Shown: piece by piece, positions 1 through 13,536 of the stretch
Numbering within the stretch: position 1 is the stretch's first letter
Layout: every line of letters starts with the position of its first letter
NCBI RefSeq assembly: GCF_048771995.1
Contig: NC_133032.1
Coordinates: forward strand, 31,503,501 to 31,567,500
Length of the DNA stretch: 64,000 nucleotides
Origin: Taeniopygia guttata
Lineage: Eukaryota; Chordata; Aves; Passeriformes; Estrildidae
Direction of reading: 5' to 3'
The notes under the pieces: model-generated
Databases searched by the model: none
Told to the model about the DNA's origin: nothing
Seen by the model: only the letters and a program-made list of their open reading frames with translations
Program-made: the position numbers and the translations under genes

Positions 1-748
1 AGAAATACAGAAATCAGAGGTTTTGGTGCCTTGTGCTGCATTATTTAAATTGCTGAGTGATTGTTTTATATACTTAAGCTGGTAAATTGGAATTAAACTC
101 TGTTGAAAAGAAGAAGAAAATCCATGAGTATTCCTGTTAGGACTGCCACATGTCTCCATCAGAACTGTCTCCTCGAAAGAGTTGTGGGAAATGTGATTTT
201 TCTTGAGTGCCTGTGTAAAACACCTATGACAACTACAAAAGCACACAAGGGTGACACTGGAGATGAAGAGCTGCAAAGGTCACCTTGTCCTCTCTGTGAC
301 CCAGCCCTGGCCCAGCTGGCCCAGTCTCACCTTCCAGCACCCTACCTGCAGGCACATTTCTCACAATACCAACTTACCAGATTTATTATTACAGATTTAT
401 TAGTTTTGAAGAAAGGAAATGACTAACAAGATTCCTGAATAACTCAAATGGACAAAGGCAATTGCTGGACTGATCACAGGCTTTTGAGACCCAAATCATC
501 CATCAAACTTACACCTCCTCCTCTTGTGATTGTTATCCATCAGCCTTTCCTTTAGGTAGGCTGTCAATAAATTTTGTGTCAGCAGGTCAGAGAGGATGAT
601 GCAGTTCTCAGCTTCAAGGAGCTTATAAAGCAAGAAACAAAGGCAAAGGACACCAGGAAAACTGTAAAACACTCTCCTTGCAACAGCAAATGCAACTACC
701 CACATTTGACACAGATAACAATGCTGACTAGATCAAGTAAACAGGAGG

Positions 749-796
<48 letters not shown>

Positions 797-821
797 AAGA
801 CAGATGGATAGACAGACAGAC
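749..821. repeat. (TAGA)12 microsatellite with degenerate tail
   Basis: Twelve perfect TAGA units at 749-796, then a decayed stretch of related tetramers (aagacagatggatagacagacaga) to about 821. A pure run this long is likely polymorphic in length. Confidence 0.97.
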
Positions 822-950
822 TATATTTATATGGGGGGGATATATACAGGTGAAGAGATAGAAATATATGGAAATACTAAACAAAAAGGATAATAACACA
901 ACTAGGTCAAACTTAATTAAATAAGTAATTTAGTTGTTTTGGTTTTTTTG

Positions 951-973
951 TTTTTTTTTTTTTTTTTTTTTTT
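951..973. repeat. Poly(T) tract, 23 nt
   Basis: Uninterrupted run of 23 T, preceded by a shorter gttttggttttttt stretch. It could be the tail of an old minus-strand retroposon, but no element body is recognisable beside it. Confidence 0.9.
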
Positions 974-2778
974 CTACCTATGTTTTGCACATCACAGTTT
1001 TCAGAAAGCCTTTAAAGCACTCTAAATAGAAATCTTGTCTGTTTTGGTAATGACTGACTGAATCAAACTCAGGGGAAATGTGAAGAAGTGTATTTCTGGA
1101 GGATCCAGGGTAGGAATATAGACATAAGAGTAAAATCTGATGCAAAATAAAAGAAGAGCCAGTCAAGGAGAGCCAGAGAGGGACCTGCATAAAATACATA
1201 AGAATCATTCAGAGAGGGAAAGTATTCAGAGAATCATATGAAATCAGCAAATAGATTCACTGCAGTCTTACTTTATGAATTACATTAAAAATCCAGAGCA
1301 ATTTCTCAGGCAGATGTATTCAAATGTACAATCCCAAGTGAAGCCACATCAGAATCTGTCCCTGTCCCTTTCCCTGTGACAATACCATCTACCCCTCAAA
1401 CTAATGGTGTGCACAGCACAAGCCACCTTCTATAAATGAAAAAAGATACTGTGTGTGGTTTCCAAGATTGAACAAGACATTCTATCAACATGCAAAATGA
1501 ACTAATTCAGCCATTGCAAATGAACAGATTCACAAAGCAAAAGATAAACTTTCCACATCTCATTTAATTTATACTGTCTCACTGCACTGAGAAAACAGCT
1601 TTACCCATTCTCTAATGTATTGAAATGTTAGCAACTTTAATAATCAAAACAAAACCAAATAAACATTATGAACTGCTTGAGAGAATATTTTAAATGAGCA
1701 GGAGAATAAAGAAAATATTCATAATTCACAAGAGTTTGCAGTTTCTGCACTAGAAATCTCTCTAAGGTTGTATGTGAAAGAAATGAGCACAAACTGGATG
1801 CAGTAGGGAACCTGGGGACTGAGCTTGGGTTTCCACACACACTTATTCTAATAATAAGTTCTAAAGGTATCTAAAACCTTTATAATGTGTCATTTAATTA
1901 TTTGGTTTTGTTAGTTACGTTAGATGCAGGTTGAGACACATTTCTGAGAATGGCTCTATACAGAAAATCAGGGGTTTGAACAATCCATTGCATCCACTGG
2001 CCTTTTTGAGGCTCAATTCCCTCTCATGCTCCCACTTTCTAGTTTTGTTGGGCAATTTCAGATTTGCTCTTGCCTAAAACCCTGAGTTCCATTTCCAAAA
2101 GGCAGTTTAATTTAGCTGGGCATTTCTCAGTTGTGAACAGAGGGATCAGTCTCATCCAGCCTCCCCAGGTGCCCTGTAGGGAGGAGGGGCATGGTTTGAA
2201 GGCCATTTTATGACTGATTGTAACTCTGCACTATAAGAATCATCCTAAAATTTTACAGAATCAAAGACTTCCATTCCTGGGGGAAAAAAAATTTTAAAAA
2301 TTCTTTCAATGATTGTACAACTTTTGAACAGGGTTGTGTCTTCAGACAGCCTAATTTCAGCATCAGAACTGTCCTTAGATAGGAAGCCAACAATAAAATA
2401 TGGTCATTTTCACTGCTTTTTTAGCCAGGCCTTTCCCTGAGATACTGAGGAGAAGAGGACAAAATCCAAGAGTCTTGTAATCATTCTCAAAATTTTTGTA
2501 AAAACTGTAGAATTTTCTCATTGCACAGACATGAAAATATTGTAACCATTCTCCCATGGTTAAGAAACATTAGACTTTTAATGATTTTTTAAAAATAGCT
2601 TAATCTACAGTTTTTTGGGTTTTTTTCACTTTGGATCCAATGTCAAAAATCCTTAATTTACTCTATGTGTCCAGTTGCAATAACAAACCCAAATCTCACA
2701 GGCTACAAAATACCAGACTCCATATTCCCTAGAGTATCTTCTGTGAAACACACTCCTGTCTTTCTTGACAAGTATAAA

Positions 2779-2806
2779 TACACACACATACATACATACA
2801 TATATG
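2779..2806. repeat. Short (CA)/(TACA) microsatellite
   Basis: cacacacatacatacatacatatatg: a short mixed dinucleotide and tetranucleotide repeat. Confidence 0.8.
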
Positions 2807-4272
2807 TAAAGGTAGCAGGTCCACAGCATCCTCTCCCTTCAGTGCAGACAATTTAAGTCACCCACTCACCTGCAGGACTCTTGCTGTGCTCCAGTCCTTG
2901 TCCTTGGGTACAAATCAGGAGAACACATATCCAAGATGCATTTCCTCCCAGGCTTAACTTGTCATTTTCTTTAACTAAGCTATTTTTATGGAATGGAAAA
3001 CATTTCAAATTATTTAATGCTGTATTAACTTCTAATTTGTCTCATCTATGGGTAGTTCATCATATAATTTCATGCCAGGACTGAGGATTCCCTCTAATTC
3101 ATACCATGCAAATCAACAAAATGAAATTTTAAAAAAATATATATCCTAGTGTTAAACAGTGTTTTATAACCTAGATTTTTATTGGCTTATATAAACTTTA
3201 ATTAAAGCTAAATCTAATTAACTTCAGCTGGCTTATCTGCAATTGTATAGAGCAATGACTACTCTGTTGCTTTTTTTACTCCTGTTTTATTTTGACACAG
3301 AAGTCAGACTTTAGCACAGCACAGTGTTGAAAGGTGTGGAAATCCCACTGGGAACACCCTTGGCTGTCAGTGAACTATTTGACATTTCCTGTGATGTTAC
3401 ACGAGGGATTAGACCCTCTCACAGTGACACTCCAGGGAGCAGCATCACCGTGTCACTTGTGCCTGACTGAGCAGGAGCTGAAACACTGTGTTTGGGGAAA
3501 AAAAAACAGCAAGGAAAACGGTGCTAGACCATCAGAAGGTGAAGGGAAAATGCCACAATTAGTAGGTTACAGCTCCTGTCAAACCAAGTCCTTCCTTTCA
3601 TCTTTAACAAAGACCTTTGTGCAATGCCAGCTGTGCCAGCTCTCCTCTCTTACCTGCCATGCACCGCCTCACACAGCAGATCCTTCAGGCCTCTTTGCTG
3701 CAACATTTTGGTAAAAAATGCACAAACCCAAAAATGTGTTTTGGCTAAAATTGCATGATTTCTCTCTGGAAAAATATTCAATGCTCTTAGACCAACTTTC
3801 CCTGACTTTTCACTTAATTTAATAAGAGTTGTAACACCTGAATATTTTTGACTCTTGGTGTAAGACAATTCTGATTAATATATTCTCTTGGAAACATTTC
3901 AAGCCAATCTCAAGTTACTCAGGCCTCAAGATTTAGATGTTGAGAAGAGAGATATTTACTTGTTTTGTGCATCATATTTATAAAGTAAATATTCACAATT
4001 TCTGACTACCAGTGTTTCTAGTTCTAGCTCACCTTTTTTGAGGGAGTATAGCAATAGAGATGATATCCAAGATTTTTGGATGGTTTTCTAAAATCTGATT
4101 TCTACAACGGCATAATAATGTTTCCTCTTTTATTCTTTATGTGTCCTCTAAAATCCCTAATGCTTTACTTGGCCTTCTTGCTGATGAACTTCATGCAGCA
4201 CCCAGAAAACAATCCAGAATGATTCCATGATCTCTCCCTTGCATAGTAGCAGTGCACTTAGACCCTACCATG

Positions 4273-4292
4273 AAAAAAAAAAAAAAAAAAAA
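4273..4292. repeat. Poly(A) tract, 20 nt
   Basis: Uninterrupted run of 20 A after ccatg. No flanking target duplication or retroposon body was recognised. Confidence 0.9.
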
Positions 4293-6191
4293 TTCTCCCC
4301 TCTATGCATTAATTTGCATTATTGCTGCTGAATTTCATTGCAGTTTTATTTTCCAGCCATCCAGGATTGCAGGATCCTCCTTCACCCCTTGGCAGTCAGC
4401 TCTGGGCTTGTCAGAACAAAACAACTTTGTCCCATCAGCAGAGTTGTTTTCTTGGCTTAGTTTTTTCATCTTTTTCCTTTGTTTATAAACATCTCAAACA
4501 CATTCCAACACTGTTTTTCCTGGAATAAGTAAATTATTAGTTCCCATCATTTATGTAGTTTTATTACTAACTCTTCTGTGACATAAAAGTTCAAGGCAAT
4601 AAGAGAATTTGGTAAAGGATTTTGCTAGAAAATCCACAAGTGATGTATGGCAGAACAGCCCTGTGCACTTGCCTTGGCTCTAAGGGCAGAGGGTGTTCCT
4701 ACAGAATTCTTGTACCTCTTTCCCACAGTATCATCCCAAACCATGAGTCTTCCTGTTTCCACGTTGGATGCAGAACTGAGGCTTCCACCCCCCTCCTTAG
4801 GGGCTGTTAAAGTTTGGCATTGTTTGCCTCTCTCCTGTCTGCTCCTAAGATGTATTTAAACACTCCATACTGCCAGAAATAGTTCATCAGCTTTACACTT
4901 CAGATCCTCTGAGAGCTTTAGGGCACAAGCATATGAGCCCAGCAATTTGTAACTGTAAATTTTATTGATTTGCTTTAAAAACATTTCTGCTGAGGTCTCA
5001 GCATGGTCCCATCTCTGCCTTGAACTCTTGTGCAGAGATTCATTGCACCTGCCCACGATGCTCCCTCACATCCCTTCCTCCACTCCTACCCCAGCCCCAC
5101 GGGCATCCTGCAGCTCTCTGCCTCACCAGGATTTGGGAAGCTTTCCATCATCAGCTTTTAGGCCTTCAGGAGACCATGTCTTGTAATTTCTTCCAATCCA
5201 TCTGCTCTGCTTTACATTTCAGCTGCTAGAGTTGTTTTTTTTCTCCTGTTTTTACATATTATTCACATTTTAAAGTACATCTTTATTACTCTCAACAGCA
5301 TCGTTTACAACGCTCTCTTACCTGAATGACTGGGGTTTCTATTCCTTCTAAAGAAACTTTTTTTTTCCTTTTAACAAGATATTTATTCCAGGCATCTATT
5401 AGAACACTTTAAACAAGCTTTATGGCCTATAAGCTGTTCCTTGAACTGTTTTTCTCAATTTAATGCCATATTGTTTGGTGTAGGTCTTCCATCTCGAGGA
5501 TGTTGCATAGAAATGTTCTGTGTCCACTGATACAGATGGGGTCTTCTACAGATAAATCACAAGCCAAGGTCAACAAACTACTCACAACTAAACCACCACC
5601 TGATTTTCCTCCTCCAGCTTCTGAAAAGAATTATTAGCCTCTCTAAATATGCCACCTCTCCACCAAGTTCTCTATGGCATAGGAACAGAAAGTATCTCCT
5701 GCCCTTAAAATGTATTCTCTGGACATATCTGGATTCTAATCTTATCTTTTAAATAACCCCAAGTTCTTTGAATTCAAGTCTGCTTACTTGGTAAATGAGA
5801 GTAGGATAACTAAGGGGCACAGAGAGAAGGACACAATCATGGTTGCTCCTACATTAAACCTTCACAATCCATGCTGCTTCCTGAAGTGTCAGTGCCCTCA
5901 AGGACTTACTCAGAAAAGCAAAACCCCAGGGATACCAAAAAGGCCATTCAAATGCAAGTGGGGGAACTTGCCCCAATTGTCTGTGTCATTTTTATTTTTA
6001 AAATAAATACTGAATTTTACTGCACATTACCGATTTGGATTTACACATCCTTGTACATAAGACATTGCTCACCTGTAAACACCTCTCAATACAAACCTAA
6101 GCCATTAAAATTGTAGACTGATGTAGACTGGCATGCAAACTAGGGTGTCTTCAAGGATCTCTTCTCAAAACTCTCCTTTTATAGACAGGAC

Positions 6192-6647
6192 TGATAGTAA
6201 AAGGGTTTTAAAATCATGGGGATTTGGAAAAATTAAGCTTAGTAGGCCCTGGGAAAAATACCCTGGGAAAGTGTAGGCCTTGTACTAGCTAGAACTGCAC
6301 CTGTGTAGCTCTAGTACATGATAAATGATATAATTGTTAGATGTGATGATTGGTTAGTAATTAAATATAATTACTGTTTAATCGTAAGAATAATCATGAG
6401 AAACTGTGGTCAGGGGCATGAGAAAGATCATGAGAAACTCATGCTTGAATAGTCAATGTATACAATAGAACAATATAAGTTTAATAATTAATATGTAAGT
6501 TATATAAGGATAGAATATAAAATATGTTCAGCTCGAAAGCCATGTCGGAGTCAGATTTGGGTCTGTACCCCTGATTCCCAGAGCTCTCAATAAAAGCACC
6601 TGCAGATAATCATATCCCGTGGCTATGTGTGCTCCTGAATGCTAACA
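6192..6647 (+). mobile_element. Probable solo LTR of an endogenous retrovirus
   Basis: About 456 bp with the order expected of an LTR on the plus strand: an upstream part with three copies of a catgagaaa-type motif (6394-6445), a TATA-like tatataa at 6501-6507, a poly(A) signal AATAAA at 6589-6594, and a TG...CA frame (tgatag at 6192, ctaaca ending at 6647). No internal coding sequence adjoins it, so it would be solo. The 5' edge is uncertain. A 6-bp direct repeat acagga lies at 6185-6190 and 6645-6650 but does not sit exactly outside the TG and CA ends. It is downstream of and antisense to DPP10. Confidence 0.6.
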
Positions 6648-7367
6648 GGATAAATCCTGTTACTGCCCTCCCTCCACCACCTTTCTGAGGACAGCTCTGC
6701 TTGGCAGCAGGACACAGAGTCCTCTGGAGATTCCCAGAATGACTGAAAATCAGTCATCCCACTGATAATGTGACCACTTTGCTTTTCTCAACTGGCCAGT
6801 GTCATGAGAAGGTCTTACCCCAAGCCCCTTTGGCTCCAGGAAATCAGTGTAGTCCATCCTCTGAAGCTGAGCAGAATTTGGGACAAGATGGCCATAATTC
6901 CCAGGGAACTTGGGAGAAGTAGATATGAATAAAGCAGGAGGCTACACATTTTGAGTGCACATCACAGTAGGGAGCATCAGTTCATCTCACTGGTTTTCAT
7001 CAGGATTAAGAGCTCAAAACAATATACAAGTAAGTTTCCTGAAAGTAAAAATTTTGCAGTAAAAGGAGCTGTCAACAGCAGGAGAAAAATGTGTTCATCA
7101 AGAGCTGCTTCCTAAAGAGAGAGCAGGGATGTCACTTCTCAGAAGTGATGCTCTCTCTCAGAAGCTTAGGGATGGATGAGTCTTGAAAATCATTCTTCAT
7201 TTTTTATACCACTGATTGCTGCTGTCAGAGACTTGAAGAGGCAGCATTTCAACCTTGTATACAGGCAGAAGTGTCTCTATAAACACCAAGAAAAGGGGTC
7301 TGCTTGCATCTGGAGGTGAAACACTGGTGGATTCAGTTACTCAATGAATCCAGAAAATCTTTTCTTA

Positions 7368-7433
7368 CCATTCTGAAGAAATGTCCTCAGACATATGTAG
7401 CCTGCAGAATGGATTAATTTAAACAGCCCACAT
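7368..7433 (+). repeat. 66-bp dispersed repeat, copy 1
   Basis: The stretch starting accattctg and ending aaacagcccacat recurs at 9008-9074 in the same orientation with only a few differences (for example acatatg versus acacatg). The similarity ends sharply on both sides. It may be a fragment of an interspersed repeat family, possibly the same LTR-like block suspected at 9015-9500. Confidence 0.8.
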
Positions 7434-9007
7434 GACTCCCCATTGCAGATGCCAACTAGAGGTCATTTCTGTCCATGGGTAACGAGTGCAGGAGCAGGTT
7501 TTCCCCCAGAATATAGACCTTTTCACCCCTGGTTGTTCTTTCTGGTAACCTCCCATTCATAGGAGCTGACAAACACAGTCTCTCAAAAAACCCCAAAGGT
7601 ACTGGGGAGGATCGAGATGGAAAATCAAAGCAAATTTCCATTAGGGTGGCAAAGGACCTGACTCCTCAATAGCAACCATGATGAAGGAAGTGTGGGCAAC
7701 AGCACAAGGGAGGGCAGTGACACAGTTCTCTTTTGTTTTTCATTGAGTCTATTATAAAATTTCAAAACTTTTAAAAGCAAGAGGAATGACACTGGCAACA
7801 ACCACAACAGACATGGGATAAAATGAGGCAGCCACTGAAAGAAAAAGATGGAGTAAGGTCCAGTAATTTTTTTCTGGGTCACTTAACTACTGTGATAGTT
7901 GTTTATTCCTCCTTCTCTTGTGTTAAACATTTACTGTTCCACACAGCACTCAGCCTTGTCTTTAGCCAGGATGAAATCATCCCTCGAGCAGGAGAAGCTC
8001 ACATCAGTGTGTTCAGCTTCCCTCCTGCACTCCAAGCTCACCAGGCACCCAGGAGATGATGCTCAGCTGGGAGGAGGAAGGTTTCTCCTGCTTTTTATTC
8101 CCACTTTCTGATAAAATAGAATGCAATCCACAATAGTAGCATACGACGCTTCTGCTGAACACAAGTGCTCTGAGAATCAATACAAATAATTATTTAACCA
8201 TATGCATAATGCAGACAGTTTATTGTGCTTACTCCCTTTGCCCTTACCCTCACAAAAACTCTGTTGGTACAGCAGAAACAGGCAATATGCCAATACACTG
8301 AAGTGTTTAAGGCAAACACATCACTCCTCTTCTGTGCATTTTCACATCATAGTGTGCCTGTTCCTCTGCTTCACACACGGGGAACCAGAAGCCTCAGTAG
8401 TTAGGCTGTGTTCTTTTTATGCCATAATATAAAATATGAAAAGTAAATGTGTGATACATTTTGAAATTTATGATATAAACGTAGCTTGGGAGAACAGTTA
8501 TCTTTGCAATTTCACTGGCCACAGTGCTTGGCCTTTCAGGCTGGAAGAGCTGTGCTTCACCATGGTTAGAATGGATTAGGAAGACTGTGAACAAGTCAGA
8601 CTAAATTGGCTGAAACATTAGTAACCCTTACTACTCCTCCCTGGGGGCTGTTTACAAATGGGTGAGCAGGACTTGCAGTCCCACATTTAATACTTTCATT
8701 CTGGCAGAAGCAGCATGCACACAGCAACAGATTTCCCTGTCACAGGACAGAATAAACCACGCTGAAAACTACTGCCTCACATCAGGTATCTGCAGTGGAA
8801 GACAATACTGTGTCTATCACTGCCCAAAATCTCTCTCAGGCTTTGCATTGGCTTCACTCGTGCACAGATCACAAACCCAGAAACCTCTGATCCCCTTGAG
8901 CACATTCAGATGATGAGAAGAGCACCTTAGCAAATGCAATAGGTAATTTTCTCCTCTCAAATGAAACAGAACTCTCCAGTAGCATTTTCCCAGTATTTTG
9001 TAACGAG

Positions 9008-9074
9008 ACCATTCTGTAGAAATGTCCTCAGACACATGTAGACTGCAGAATGGATTGATTTAAACAGCCCACAT
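9008..9074 (+). repeat. 66-bp dispersed repeat, copy 2
   Basis: Second copy of the repeat seen at 7368-7433, about 1.64 kb away. At its right end a 17-bp unit (attgatttaaacagccc, 9054-9070) is duplicated at once at 9073-9089, so this copy has a local extension that copy 1 lacks. Confidence 0.8.
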
Positions 9075-9500
9075 TGATTTAAACAGCCCTGTTCTGTTGC
9101 AGCACAGGTGAGACAGCCACAATACAGAGCATCACCACACAGCTCCAGAAGGCTTTAAGCACTCACCCACACAGAGTAACACCACACCACACCAGAAGGC
9201 TGCAAGCATCTGCTTTCTTGTTCCTAAGCCCAACCTTTTATACCCCTCATGTTCTTGCATTGCACCTACAGGTGTAATGTTTATCTACAGGTTCCTTCTG
9301 TGCTGTCACTGCAGAATTTGCACCAGCCTAGGGCAGGGATGTTAGGACAAGAGAGCAGGAAAAGTCTCATCCAAACCCACTGAAGGCACCTGCTGATGTA
9401 TGGGCTTGGACTTGGACTTGTAGATGAAACCTGTATGTTCTTACAGACAATCCCAGTTGATTGTCAAGACAGTCAACTACATCATACACATTTTTCTGTC
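9015..9500 (-). mobile_element. Possible degraded LTR on the minus strand
   Basis: The minus strand has a strong TATA box (GGGGTATAAAAGG, 9234-9246). Downstream of it are two related stretches around ccagaaggct-aagca and an end near 9095 reading ctgcaaca. Upstream, near 9500, tgtcttgacag occurs with a second partial copy (tgtcttgaca) 31 nt on, as in a U3. I could not find matching target duplications or a poly(A) signal, so a promoter of another kind or chance remain possible. Confidence 0.3.
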
Positions 9501-11106
9501 AAGACAATCCACTGGGCAGGATAATTTTTTGCTTGTTTTAAGAGCAATTACATTGAGAAAAATTTAGCGTTAATGGTTTATGCATTTTTTAAAACTAATT
9601 GCTATAGAAACAAATTAAGTATCCAGGTTATCTCCTCCCTGAGCTACCATCAAATGCCTTTGTGGTGTGTATTTCTGGCATTTTAACAGGCTAAGGAGCT
9701 CATGGATGAGCCCTCTCTGCTTCTAAAGGACAAATAGGTTTTACAGAGAGGGAAAAGGAATAGAACAGGTAAATCCTCTGGATATTTTCCTTTGGGCACT
9801 GTAGTTCATCACAAAAGTAGAGGTTTTAACATTTATGATCTCCAGCAGAATTTTAGTTTCCTGTTGCAGGCATTTTGAGATGTGCAATAAAGCATTACTG
9901 CATTCACCTGGAGAGAGTTAGAAGTTTGGTTTAGCAGTGTTCTTCTGAAAAACTTCATGCAAATACTTTCACTGATGAAGATAGACAGTCCAGCTGCTGT
10001 GTCTGAAAAGGTGTATGATGCATGCTAAGGAACAGCATGAATGTCAAATAACAGAATAATTAAAATACAGAAGGAAACAACGGAGGTGAGTGGGATAAAC
10101 AGCTCCTAATTTTGTTTTATCTTACAATTTAAAATTACATTTAATATAACCTTCCTATCTCTACATAAACACTTAGGTCTGGGTACAAATTCTCCAGTAG
10201 TCTGGGTCTGGCACAGATTTTCCAGAAAGCAGCAACTGTATAAAACCTCCTTCCTTTTTTCCCTCATCCATGGTAATCCATTTTGTATCCCTGGTCCCTG
10301 CATCACTTGTAGATACATTTCTGCATCACCCAGTGGAGTTTATAATCCTCTGCAGCTCTTAAAATGGTCAGACGTGCCAGTTCATACATTACAGCTGGAG
10401 ACACTTACATGAAACTTCGACAATCTGAAAAATCAATTTACTTGGACAATCTGATAGCCCCCCTCCACAACTTGGATGTGTTATTTTACTTCCCTGACAT
10501 TATTGTAATTGGTTGAACCACTTTTGTTGAGGTATTTTTTTCCAACCCTAATTACCTTGTCATTTATTATTAGGCATTTTAATATGGCCATTAAATGTCA
10601 TACATAGCTTTCAGGTTTTTTCTCTCTGTCTGGTTCACAATCCTGCAATTTAGAAAAGTCCAGCCATATACATATTTTTACACTTTGACACATTTAAAAC
10701 TTTGTTCAGTGCCAGGTTTATTACAGCATTAAACTGATGAACTTGCTCTAATAATCAATGTGTAAATAATCAATTTAATGCTATAATAATGGAAACATAA
10801 AACAGCCAACTCTCTGTTGCTTGTGCTGAGGTGCAGTGACATTTGGTGGTCATGCATGGCAACATTTGTACAAGCTTCATTTAGAGAAGGTGGCAGGTTA
10901 ATTGGGACAGAACACCAATGCAGTGCAGCATCCATAATAAGCTGCCAGTGATATAAAAAGGGAAAAAGAATGGAAATCTACTTCCACTCCTTCCAGATAT
11001 ACCCTCTCAAGGTAATATTAAGAAGAATTAGCATCAGTATGTTTTCATACATTTATAGGAAAATACAGAATGATCACTGCAGGCATCAAGCTGCTTTTCT
11101 TCATCT

Positions 11107-11121
11107 AAAAAAAAAAAAAAA
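11107..11121. repeat. Poly(A) tract, 15 nt
   Basis: Uninterrupted run of 15 A; simple sequence with no element attached that I can identify. Confidence 0.85.
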
Positions 11122-13514
11122 TAGTTTGTAGCTCCAGAGACCCATTGCAGTTGCTGGATGAAGTGCAGATATGGCTTCATTTTATTCAATACTTTGTTCC
11201 AGAAACTAATGGAAACCAGACCCAGTACTGGAGGGACTCACAAGGTGTGAGTTACAGAGTGTTCCTTGATTTCCTTGTTTACACATCCTCATGCATTTCC
11301 CCTCACCCCAAGCCTGTCACTGGGCAAAACCCAAACCAGGACTTGATGAAGAATTGAGGGCTTCTAGGAAAACAGCATCAATATTTATCTGTAAAAATTA
11401 CAAGCTTCAGCTAGGATGCTAGAAAAAGGCTCTTAAATCTTTCAGATTGATTAACAGCCATATTTTACCCTGCAATTTGTGGATCAGTATTTCTGAGATG
11501 TGCTCTCTCCCCAGGGTGCCATCCTCACACCAGTACAGCTACAGAGGAACCAAGGCTGATATGCTGAGAAACAGTAATTCACAGGCAAAGTTTGCTCTGC
11601 AGATAGATTAAACTGTGAAAGAGACTGGTTGGAAACAAAGTGGGTGCTTATCACTGAATCAATTTTTAACATGCTCAGGTTGACTGTATTATTTTTTTTT
11701 TTTTCATCAATACCATAATCCTAAATTGAACTACCAGAAGAGATTAGGTTGGCTTTTAATTTTCCCTCTTTCACGGACTGAAGGGGCAGACATGGCAGAT
11801 ACCCTTCATCCATCACCTCAGCAGAGGTGAGGAGTGGCTCATCCTCTCCAGGATCAGGCAGCTGATACAGACAGGTCCTTACCTGCAGGATCTGAGGACT
11901 CTTTGTACCCCTTCAGCTGCAAAGACCTCATGCAGGGCACAGGCAACAACTCTGCTTGCAGGTCAACAGCCCAGCTCACAGGGGATTTTGGATGCTAGAG
12001 CTCCCCCTGTTCCCTCTGGACATTGTCCCTGCACACAAGATTTGCTCGAGCTCTGGTTGTACCCACACGATGATGCCACAGTCCCAAATGCTTAATTAGT
12101 GTCATGATCAGGAGGGTGTAGGTACCACTGCTGTACAGTAACTTCTTCTTTGCACATGAGGCAGTTCCTCCTTGCACATAAACAGGATTTTGGGCAGAGC
12201 AGCCAGAAGTGTTTCTTTGGGAAGATGGAGAGCCCAGCTGTAACAGTGTGATTGTGCGATAGGAAAACAATCCCTAACAGAAATTCAGTTAAAATGTAAA
12301 ATGTTTGAGGTGGTTAAATCTGTGGCGAGCCTTAACACTCAGAGAAAGAACATAATTATTGATAATAAAATAGTATTAAGGGTGAAGAAAAAAACATAAT
12401 TAACCCATGGTTAGATAAGCTGTAGCTCTGCCTGCAGCTGGCTTACAATACTGGTCCTGGGTAGTTTTCAGTGGTTTCTTTCCCTGCTGAAGGACTGGAA
12501 GAGTTACCTTCTCCCACAACCAAGCACCACCACCCACTTCCCAAACACTTCAGGGTCATGAACACATTTCAAAAGGTCACTTTGGGAAACTTTCCTTTCT
12601 TCCTTGGAAGAGCAGGATTTTACCACCCACTTTTTCCAGAACAGCCCTGCAGGGACAACAAGAGGAGATATGAGAACCAGCTTCTCCTAGCCTCAAATAT
12701 CACCCCAAACCCCTCCCTGGACAGTTTCCCTGGTCCCCAAGAAGGGCAAGCAGAAGAGAAGTTTCTCCTTTTGACTACACAGCTCCCTTTCTCTCAAAGG
12801 AGGCCTTTGGGCTGCTGCTGCCAACACTCCCCCAGCCATGGCTGCTTTTAAACTCTTCCCTAGTGCCATGGGAAAGCAAGGCAAACGAGAGCACTGCTGT
12901 ATTCTTCTTGTCAGTGAACACACACAGCACTAGATGAGTCTGGCACTCGGCCTCTCAGGTCTGGTCTCTGCTATAACGAATGAATGCTCATTAGCACACC
13001 AAAGAAATTGCACCTTCTCATCACATCATAGTAAGACAGAAAGGGTCTTGTCCTAATGCTGTTCATGAACCACATTTTAACTTCTTCACTTGGTATAAAC
13101 AGCACCTTGCTCTATTTTCAGACTGTGATGAGGCCTCTTCTTGAAGCACTGTGCTCCTTAAAATCAGCCTAACCCCTGTTCTTCCAGATTTTTATTGCTA
13201 AGCTCCTACCTTACACTATGGGCTTTGATTTTTAATTTTTTTATAAGAAAACAACTGATAGAGACTCAGGTCCCTGTTTGAAAAATCTGCCCACAAATTT
13301 ACTTCCAGCCTCACCTCAGAAAGAACAAACAAAATTTAGGATAAAGCAAAGCTACAAAATTTTAAATTTTATATTCTGTCTCACAATGTGCTCTTTTTAG
13401 CCGACAAGTTCTGCCTAAATCAATTTTTCACACCACCTTTTTTTTTTGTCTTGCTTATTCTGATTATACTGACAAATTACTCCACTTGTTCCTTCCTCTT
13501 CCTCACTTTCCCAG

Positions 13515-13536
13515 ATATATATATATATATATATAT
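13515..13536. repeat. (AT)11 microsatellite
   Basis: Eleven AT units, followed by agatatg. Simple dinucleotide repeat in the DPP10 downstream flank. Confidence 0.95.

Larger units (their letters stand above)
1..6191. other. DPP10 downstream flank, left part: no gene seen
   Basis: AT-rich non-coding DNA with a microsatellite and homopolymers (listed separately). Open frames here are short, begin at random ATGs and show no domain or codon pattern I recognise. Confidence 0.7.

Noticed and set aside
3334..3714. 126-codon open frame in the downstream flank
   Set aside because: No recognisable protein; length is within chance for 64 kb in six frames.
12471..12851. 126-codon open frame in the downstream flank
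   Set aside because: Shares a GC-rich patch with an overlapping opposite-strand frame; neither resembles a known protein.
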